Assembly: GCF_949152225.1 (NCBI RefSeq)
Contig: NZ_CASCJC010000001.1
Span: forward strand, 1,488,001-1,552,000
From: Ligilactobacillus sp900765635
GTDB taxonomy: Bacteria; Bacillota; Bacilli; Lactobacillales; Lactobacillaceae
DNA: 64,000 bases
Direction: 5' to 3'
A program made the translations under genes and the position numbers. The notes beneath the pieces are model-generated. The model had not been told where the DNA came from, searched no databases, and saw only the letters and a list, made by a program, of their open reading frames with translations. Positions 63,043-64,000 of this stretch are shown in pieces; the stretch's first letter is position 1; every line of letters starts with the position of its first letter.

Positions 63043-64000
63043 CTATGCTTTAATTTTTAATACATTTGTAGTCGTATCAACATCTTGATCTTTTACTAAC
63101 ATTTCAATTTGGGCATATTTATTGCTATTGGTAATCGTCACAATTACGGTATCGTCATATCCTGCCTTTTTAATAGCTGGATCCCAAAACTCGATTAACA
63201 AATCACCCTTCTTAATTCGTTGACCTTCTTCAAAGTAAGTTACAAAACCAGTTCCTTTCATGTTAACCGTACCAATTCCGATATGAATTAACATCGTTAC
63301 GCCATTATCACCTTCGATTCCAACTGCATGTCTTGTTGAAAAAGTTGACCGAATCGTACAATCAAATGGCGCATACACACGCCCATCACTTGGGATGATT
63401 CCAAATCCTTGCCCTAAACTACCTCTAGCAAAATTAGCATCTTTAACTTCACTTAACGTAATTACCTTACCTGCAATAGGTGCTGGGATTTCAAGGTCTT
63501 GTACTAAAGCTTTGGTTTGCCCATCAACTTTTTTACCCCAAGATTTTTCCAATTCTTCCACAATTTGCGCATGTTTTTCTTCGGTTAAAATAACTTTTTT
63601 GTAGAAAACAAAGATCGCTAGTAATAAAACAACCGCTGGAAAGGCAAACATCATCAGCTTAAAGATAAATTTACCATGTTCGGTAATTGTATCTGGTGTA
63701 GCCCCAGTAGTCATCCCAGCTAACACGGCGATTTGACCAACAACAGCATTAGAAATTGCCCCACCTAATTTATCTAACAATGGACGTACTGATAAAGTCA
63801 ATGATTCATCACGATGACCTAGTTTCCATTGGCCATATTCAACACTATCAGAAATTGTCATCAAAACAACTAAGAAAACTAATGGTTGTGGCACAAAGAA
63901 CAATTCAGCCCCTAAAATTACCAATGGTAACGAAGTGTTAGCCATAGAAAAGACTGCAATTCCACAAAGCATTGTTATAATACAACCAAAAAATAAGTTA
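63043..64000 (-). CDS. LacS-type sugar:cation symporter with EIIA domain (5' part beyond right edge)
   Basis: The frame is open at base 64000. The visible part holds the last helices of a GPH-family symporter (TISDSVEYGQWKLGHRDESL, a hallmark segment) and then an EIIA domain with LEIPAPIAGKVI, GFGIIPSDGRVYAP and the phospho-histidine in MLIHIGIGTVN. LacS/RafP proteins import lactose or other galactosides, and HPr phosphorylates the tail to tune uptake. A galactosidase partner could have been the truncated hydrolase at 59969-61288, now separated by kdp remnants. Confidence 0.88.
   Translation of the reverse strand, partial: NLFFGCIITMLCGIAVFSMANTSLPLVILGAELFFVPQPLVFLVVLMTISDSVEYGQWKLGHRDESLTLSVRPLLDKLGGAISNAVVGQIAVLAGMTTGATPDTITEHGKFIFKLMMFAFPAVVLLLAIFVFYKKVILTEEKHAQIVEELEKSWGKKVDGQTKALVQDLEIPAPIAGKVITLSEVKDANFARGSLGQGFGIIPSDGRVYAPFDCTIRSTFSTRHAVGIEGDNGVTMLIHIGIGTVNMKGTGFVTYFEEGQRIKKGDLLIEFWDPAIKKAGYDDTVIVTITNSNKYAQIEMLVKDQDVDTTTNVLKIKA

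Noticed and set aside
1..64000. rRNA and tRNA genes, prophage or replication origin
   Set aside because: I looked for conserved RNA ends, phage structural genes and DnaA-box clusters and saw none.

Overview
The window looks like the chromosome of a low-GC lactic acid bacterium of the family Lactobacillaceae. Supporting signs are strong AGGAGG ribosome sites, PTS and phospho-beta-glucosidase loci, a LacS-type permease with an EIIA tail, a Wzd/Wze-type exopolysaccharide cluster, and a cytochrome bd + NDH-2 + MenA set without other menaquinone or haem genes in view. Genus and species cannot be fixed from the sequence alone.

Layout. 1-3.7 kb: a beta-glucoside PTS operon (GH1 enzyme cut by the left edge, EIIBCA permease, antiterminator-type leader), then a thioredoxin-like and a HAD-phosphatase gene. 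3.9-5.8 kb: a FUSC-like membrane protein and a TerC-family protein. 5.9-7.4 kb: a toxin-antitoxin pair, an MqsR-like toxin with an MqsA-like/Panacea fusion antitoxin, with a palindrome on its promoter. 7.4-11.2 kb: thiolase, a decayed cholesterol-dependent cytolysin gene, a lone GT4 transferase and an immunity-like gene. 11.5-12.7 kb: a trypsin-like protease and a small beta-rich partner.

13.5-37.8 kb: a roughly 24-kb exopolysaccharide (EPS) operon, all on the minus strand, read from a promoter near 38.0 kb. It starts with nucleotide-sugar genes (two epimerases, UDP-glucose dehydrogenase, a 4,6-dehydratase). Next come a FemAB-like transferase, two DegT-type aminotransferases, the priming transferase and an ATP-grasp enzyme. 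A very AT-rich block of glycosyltransferases, Wzy and Wzx follows, then a frameshifted acyltransferase and finally Wzd/Wze at the distal end. The matching PHP-type phosphatase lies elsewhere, at 48 kb.

38.1-47.9 kb: an unknown gene, a possible ComK-like gene, a DUF1659/DUF2922 pair, a second beta-glucoside locus (EIIC, GH1, divergent GntR regulator), a VanZ-like gene, a complete IS200/IS605 element (TnpA + TnpB) and a LysM protein. 48-58.4 kb: a respiration island of polyprenyl diphosphate synthase, MenA, cydABCD and NDH-2. The last 5.5 kb shows decay: an MFS transporter stopped by one TGA codon, an N-terminally truncated GH-A-clan hydrolase, and a kdpF-kdpA reading frame fused by deletion to a scrap of kdpB. 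The 3' part of a LacS-type permease runs off the right edge.

The most striking observations are the cytolysin remnant, the kdpA-kdpB-hydrolase junctions, the toxin-antitoxin pair with its operator, the unusual sugar-decoration set in the EPS operon, and the structured leaders of cydA and bglP.
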